From Patagioenas fasciata (lineage: Eukaryota > Chordata > Aves > Columbiformes > Columbidae): 64,000 nt of DNA. The stretch is taken from contig NC_092560.1 in the NCBI RefSeq assembly GCF_037038585.1, forward strand, positions 84,599,549 to 84,663,548, written 5' to 3'. A program made the position numbers and the translations under genes. A model generated the notes under the pieces. It was not told the origin of the DNA. It ran no database searches and saw only the letters and a program-made list of their open reading frames with translations. Below are positions 59,681 to 64,000 of this stretch, piece by piece; the stretch's first letter is position 1; each line of letters opens with the position of its first letter.

Positions 59681-60418
59681 CCGTGCGAGGGGAACTGAGC
59701 GACCCGCAGGTCCTGAAGTTAACGGGGACATTGTGCGATGGGAATAAATAAAACATGACAACTGCTGTTACTGTTGTGTATGAAAAAACATGTCGTGAAA
59801 TGCACATCCATGACCCCGAGGACCAGGCAAGCGAGAGATGCTGGTGGTGAAATGAGCACGCAGCTATTAATGGATATTATATTGCTGTGGAAGTCGCGAT
59901 GTTTTGGGGGCGGTATTTCTGATTCCTTTGATTTTTAAGCTCAGACTACCCCAGCAAGCTGAGCTGAGCAATATTCCATGGGTTTGCTTATCAGGGCCAG
60001 CAGCATGAATCCTCCAGGGTGCCTTAGTTGTGCTTTTCCCACAGCCTGAGCTCTGTTTGGAGAGAAATGAGCAGCTCAAAGCAAAACCCTGAGAGCCTCC
60101 ACCTTGTGCCAAAAGCTTCGCAGAGTCATGAATTTCTCACCCACGGGGGGAGCAAACCAAAGCTTTTGCTTGCAAACCAGATTCAGGTTGGCGGCACAAC
60201 GGGCGTAACAACCTCACATTTGGCTTTGCGATCGGCATAAATCTACTGAATGCAAAAAAAACCCTTTTGAGCGCCGTCTCCACCCAATATTCCAATAGCA
60301 ACTCATTTCTTCCACAGATACACAGGTGCTATGTACAACATGCTTTCCTCTGGCTGGCACTCGATGCAGAACAAAGAGCAAGAAGGAATTGGGCCAATGC
60401 AAAAATCCTCATCCTCAA
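59681..60418. other. Unique non-coding sequence
   Basis: No repeat or exon recognised. Confidence 0.3.
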
Positions 60419-60462
60419 ATTATTATTCCTCATTATTATTATTATTAAATTATTATTATTTT
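60419..60462. repeat. Imperfect (ATT)n microsatellite
   Basis: Runs of ATT interrupted by CCTC and AAAT over about 44 bp. Confidence 0.9.
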
Positions 60463-60903
60463 CCCAACCTCTGGAAACGTTCTTGCTACTTTGAGCAGAT
60501 TGATGCAGAAAGACAATACTCAAAACACAGTAATATCATTTTATAATGTAATATAACTAACGCTTGGTGCCATCAGGAAAGGATTTCACCACCAACATTA
60601 ACATTCGTTAAAACAATCAATGTTTCCCTTTGGAAAAAAGTTTGTACCTCCCATTGTCTCTTTTTTCTTTAATTCGCTTTTGTTCCTGGAAGAGGAGGAA
60701 GTGATGGAGTGTTCTGTCAAAACTCAATAAATTGCTGTTTTCCTTTCTTTTCACTCCAAAACTTAAACCACCTTGGTTTTTTTTTACCTCCCTCTTCTCT
60801 TTGTCCAAATCAAATAAACCCAAGAATCGCACGCATCTATAACCTTTGGTTCTGCTGTCACTCTCTCCTGGTTTTGTTAAAAACAAGACCGGTTCTCTTT
60901 TAG

Positions 60904-61547
60904 TGATTTTCTTTCAGCTCAGCTCTTCTAGGTGGCTGCACTTTTCTGAGGTTTAGCTGCATATTTTTCCTCGGATGCTGCACTCGGTGCTGATAAGAGA
61001 CCAAGGGAATGCTAAAGAAGCTCAAGTTTAGGTTTAGGTTTAAGTTTAGGTTTATTACTATGTTAGCTAAGAAAGACTGATAAGTTTTCCTGTGTTCCGT
61101 TGTGAGAGGGGTGGATGGAACAGGTGCCTAGAACTGACCAATAATCCATCCCATAATCGTCATAGCCCCTATATAAGAGGGTGATCACGAGGGTCACGCT
61201 ACCTTCGACCATGGCCGGCATCTGGAGAGGACCCTGTCTGTCTGTCTGTGATCTACAGGCCTCAAGCCCTACACCTGCTCCGCACACCCAGCTCTGCTGC
61301 TGGAGTGACGCCAACTCCACATCAAGCCCTTGAGATTGGCTTTGTATACTTTGTATATATATTCTCTATTTATTAGCAGCATGAGTAAAACCCTTTCAAA
61401 CTCTCCAACTTGAAGTCTAAGTCTCTCTTCCCTTCCCCTTATCTTTCTTATCATCTTTCCCATCTAACGGAAGGGGTGGCCGGAGGTAAAGGGGATAACA
61501 GAGAGCGTCTGCCATGGTTTATTGCTGCCATGCTTTAAACCTTGACA
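60904..61547 (-). mobile_element. Endogenous retrovirus LTR (probably solo)
   Basis: Read on the minus strand it begins TGTCAAGGTTTAAAGC at 61547, has a TATA-like CTTATATAG near 61170-61178 and AATAAA at 61051-61056, and may end in CA at 60904. This order (TG, TATA box, polyadenylation signal, CA) and overall layout recall avian ERVL-type LTRs. No internal retroviral sequence is seen on either side, so a solo LTR is likely. No 5-bp target duplication matches at these limits, so the 60904 end is uncertain. Confidence 0.6.
61023..61054. repeat. Degenerate TTTAGG hexamer run
   Basis: About four to five GTTTAG-type units (TTTAGGTTTAGGTTTAAG...) lie inside the putative LTR next to its polyadenylation signal. 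This is not the vertebrate telomere repeat TTAGGG. Confidence 0.8.
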
Positions 61548-61909
61548 CACCCGCAGCCAATAACGGATTTCTATGCAGTAAAAGGTCCCTGTTACAGCAA
61601 GAACATGAAAAAATTGTCACTGTCACCGCTCAAGAGCTGCAGCATCATCCCCGAGCAACACCCCAACCACGGCCTTAAATCAAGAGCACATTCAAATGGG
61701 GTTAAAATGGAATAAATGTGCATTTGAGAGCCTGTTAAGGGTTGAGTAGGCAATGAAGGCGCTATTAAATATAACAGCCACATCATCCACCTTGTCCTAA
61801 TCAGCAGTGGTTTTTCAGTCTCCACGACGGGGCTTTTTCTTGAAAAATAATGCAAATCATGCTGAACATGAGTAATTTGCTGTGCTTGTAAGAAAATGCA
61901 GGTTTTGGG
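61548..61909. other. Unique non-coding sequence
   Basis: No repeat or exon recognised. It is crossed by a 241-codon minus-strand frame (61592-62317), the longest of the window, which has no recognisable domain and which I do not call as a gene. Confidence 0.3.
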
Positions 61910-62230
61910 GCTTTGGGAACCAAAAAGGAGCAAAGTCAACTCATGGAAAAACGTGTGGCCGACGGGACGTGGCTGCTCGGCCATGGAAGGACTCTGAGGA
62001 GTGAAACTTGCTCCACACAACCCCGTGGCTTCCTCCTCCATCCCCATTTTCCCCCGTTCTTCCCCCAAATTGCCGTTCGGCGCAGAGGTACCCACACCGC
62101 AGGCTCCGGGGGAGCAGCTGCGGCTGATGAGCTCACCTCTATTTATGCAAATGGCAATAATTAGCGTTTGATAGCACTTGTCAATGAGTCTGATTACACG
62201 GCGCTGGGTGATGAGTTGCAGCTCGCACGG
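61910..62230. promoter_or_regulatory. Enhancer-like patch with octamer site
   Basis: ATGCAAAT (POU octamer core) near 62147 is followed by GCAATAATTAGCG and TGATTACACGG within 60 bp. The upstream part is GC-richer. The overlapping 241-codon frame is not considered coding. Inference only. Confidence 0.38.
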
Positions 62231-62330
62231 TGGTGCCCAGGAGAGGAGCTGGGGCTGCGGCGGCATCGTGGGACCTGCAGGGACCTGCTGCTGCCTGTCC
62301 GAGGGGCTTGAGACCATGGGCTGCCTTGGG

Positions 62331-62833
62331 AAGAATCATTTGGGTTGGAAAAGCCCCTCAAGATTGAGTCCAACCATTAACCCACGCCTGGCACTACCCC
62401 ATGTCCCTGAGAACCTCATCTGTGTGTATTTCCAACCCCTCTAGGGATGGTGACTCCAGCACTGCCCTGGGCAGCCTGTTCCAGTGTCCCTTTGGGGAAG
62501 AAATTGTTCCCCAGATCCAACCTCAACCTCCCCTGGCGCAACTTGAGGCTGTTTCTTTGTGTCCCTGTCTCCCCTCAGCTCCTGTTCTCCAGCTGAACCC
62601 CCCAGGTCCCTCAGCCGCTGCCATCACACTTGTGCTCCAGCCCCTTCCCCAGCTCCGTTCCCTTCTCTCAACTCGCTCCAGCACCTCAAGGCTTTTCTCT
62701 TGAGGTGATCCCGCCACCCCTCTGGCCGTCATTCTGAGCCCTGAGGTGATTCTGGTGCCGCCATTTAAGCCCTGAGGTGAGGGGCCCAAAACTGCCCACA
62801 GGATTTGAGGTTTGGCCTCCCCAGTGCCAAGGT
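62331..62833 (-). mobile_element. CR1 LINE, ~500 bp, two VNTR units
   Basis: The plus strand begins AAGAATCATTTGGGTTGG and runs CATCTGTGTGTATTTCCAAC, TTGTTCCCCAGATCCAACCT, TTCTCCAGCTGAACC, CTCGCTCCAGCACCTCAAGG and then two VNTR units (about 62706-62780) ending at GAGGGGCCCAAAACTGCC. On the minus strand the order matches the 22640 copy. The ORF2 relic is broken. Confidence 0.95.
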
Positions 62834-64000
62834 CTTAAGAACTCTATTCTCTTCTTGAGAACAGTCAGTGTGTCAGCAGGTCTCATTAATTAGCACAGGC
62901 AATTGCAGAGATGAGGAAACTGCTGCACATAGGAGCAGCTGGGAGGGGTTATTTTGTTTAGTTATCCATTATTTTTGGATCATAAAGTATTGTAAGATAA
63001 TGGCTGGAAAAAACCACCAGGTCAGTAAAGTTCAAAGATGAAAAATGTTGTTTTCTGCCATGAGATCCACATGAAGAAAAATATTAGCACAGAAATAAAG
63101 TAGCAGTGAGATGTTTTCCTGATTGGCCACATAGCTGTGATAGTCATCATTCTACATTTCTTCTAAGTTTACAGAGCCAAGCTCAAAGAGAATCAAATTT
63201 GAGGTAAATTAGCAGTTCACACTGAGAATGGCTTATTAGGGAAGCCACATTTGGGTGGAAAGCCATGTAAATGCAGAAAACTGGTATTAAATGCTGAATT
63301 TATAGAGTGAAATAATTAAGTCCAGCTTCCTCATACTACCACTACACTTTTTCAATTTTTCAAAGAAAGGTTGAATAAGAGAATAAACATAGAATAAAGT
63401 ATTTCCTTTGAAGGTAAGTGTTGATAATTTCAGTATTTAATAAACCCCCCCAACTTTATTTTGGGGATAAACGGGAGGGGACTGTTGGGAGCACACACAG
63501 AGCAACGTACTTGCTCCTGTGAAAAGGCTGCAGAATTTACAGCCGGTCACTTTGGGGTTTCCAGAACGCTGCCAAAAATACAAAACCACGCAGTAGATAC
63601 ATGCAACTTACAGTTAGTGGTAAGGACATCACCAGGGTATGGTTTAACATGCAGCAGGTCAACAAAATCCCGGGATGAAATCAGCCCCACTGTGGGTTAC
63701 GCTGTGGTATAGACCAGTGTCCTACGAGTAAGGAAAAGGAGTTTTTGGAGTTAGTACGTAAGAAGCAAAGTTTTCTTTAATTGGCAAAGCAGCACTACAG
63801 GTTAAACAGTGAGTATGTGACAAAAATGGGTTATTATTTGTTAGTATGAGTTGACATGAGAGCCATAACACAGGGCAGGGATTCACTGCCATCCCTCATG
63901 GTCTATATCGGAGGCAGGAGTATGGTTTCTTAAAATGTGCTCATTTAGTGGAACCAGAAGGCCTATTTGCATTAAAATACACCTGCTGGATTCCACATTG
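62834..64000. other. Unique AT-rich sequence to window end
   Basis: No repeat family, exon or RNA recognised. TATTTAATAAACCCCCCC at about 63434 and other AT-rich words are scattered. The 83-codon frame at 63461-63712 has no domain. Confidence 0.35.

Noticed and set aside
61023..61054. Interstitial telomere repeat
   Set aside because: The unit is TTTAGG, not TTAGGG, short and degenerate, and lies within a putative LTR.
61592..62317. Longest open frame, 241 codons, minus strand
   Set aside because: No domain, signal or repeat structure; it crosses ordinary non-coding sequence and an octamer-containing patch, and its composition changes abruptly along its length.

Overview
The window looks like nuclear DNA from a bird. 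At least 17 fragments of CR1, the dominant avian LINE, are recognisable. They carry the typical 3' tail (GGTTGGACTCAATGATCTT...CCAACC and an ATTCTRTG-type end), and several keep relics of the C-terminal end of CR1 ORF2. An LTR resembling avian endogenous retrovirus LTRs, a small DNA-transposon-like element and a few microsatellites complete the repeats. The species cannot be determined from sequence alone.

No protein-coding gene, exon, tRNA, rRNA or other known RNA gene could be supported. The longest open frames (241, 177, 174 and 163 codons) are CR1 relics, their antisense shadows, or low-complexity frames with no recognisable domain. I read the window as intergenic or deep intronic DNA. 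Between the repeats lie many AT-rich, low-repeat stretches full of TAATTA, TAATCC, TTTTATGGC, TGATTGAT, TGACAG and ATTGT-type words. These look like the conserved non-coding (enhancer-like) elements that surround developmental transcription-factor genes. That reading is inference from composition and motif content; no alignment could be run.

Layout. 1-6.6 kb: no recognised transposon, with several enhancer-like blocks. 6.6-18.1 kb: four CR1 copies, a perfect RFX X-box palindrome at 14211-14224, and a 135-bp repeat present twice around an enhancer-like block (14369-15149). 18.4-36.2 kb: CR1-rich, with one CR1 copy carrying an internal minisatellite (22736-22956), an (AT)18 tract and a long inverted repeat at 35751-35829. 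36-45 kb: CR1-free, with a 9-bp x 11 tandem repeat, a candidate non-autonomous DNA transposon (39956-40412) and a PBX/MEIS-like module at 42967-43018. 45-50 kb: one CR1 followed by the densest enhancer-like blocks. 50.9-64 kb: CR1 copies, mostly featureless unique sequence, a minus-strand LTR (about 60904-61547) and a final CR1.

Most useful leads: the CR1 lineage with an internal VNTR in 0, 1, 2 and 6 copies across this window; the 14-bp-arm inverted repeat at 35.8 kb; the X-box; and the PBX/MEIS-type modules. I found no evidence of a new multi-gene system.
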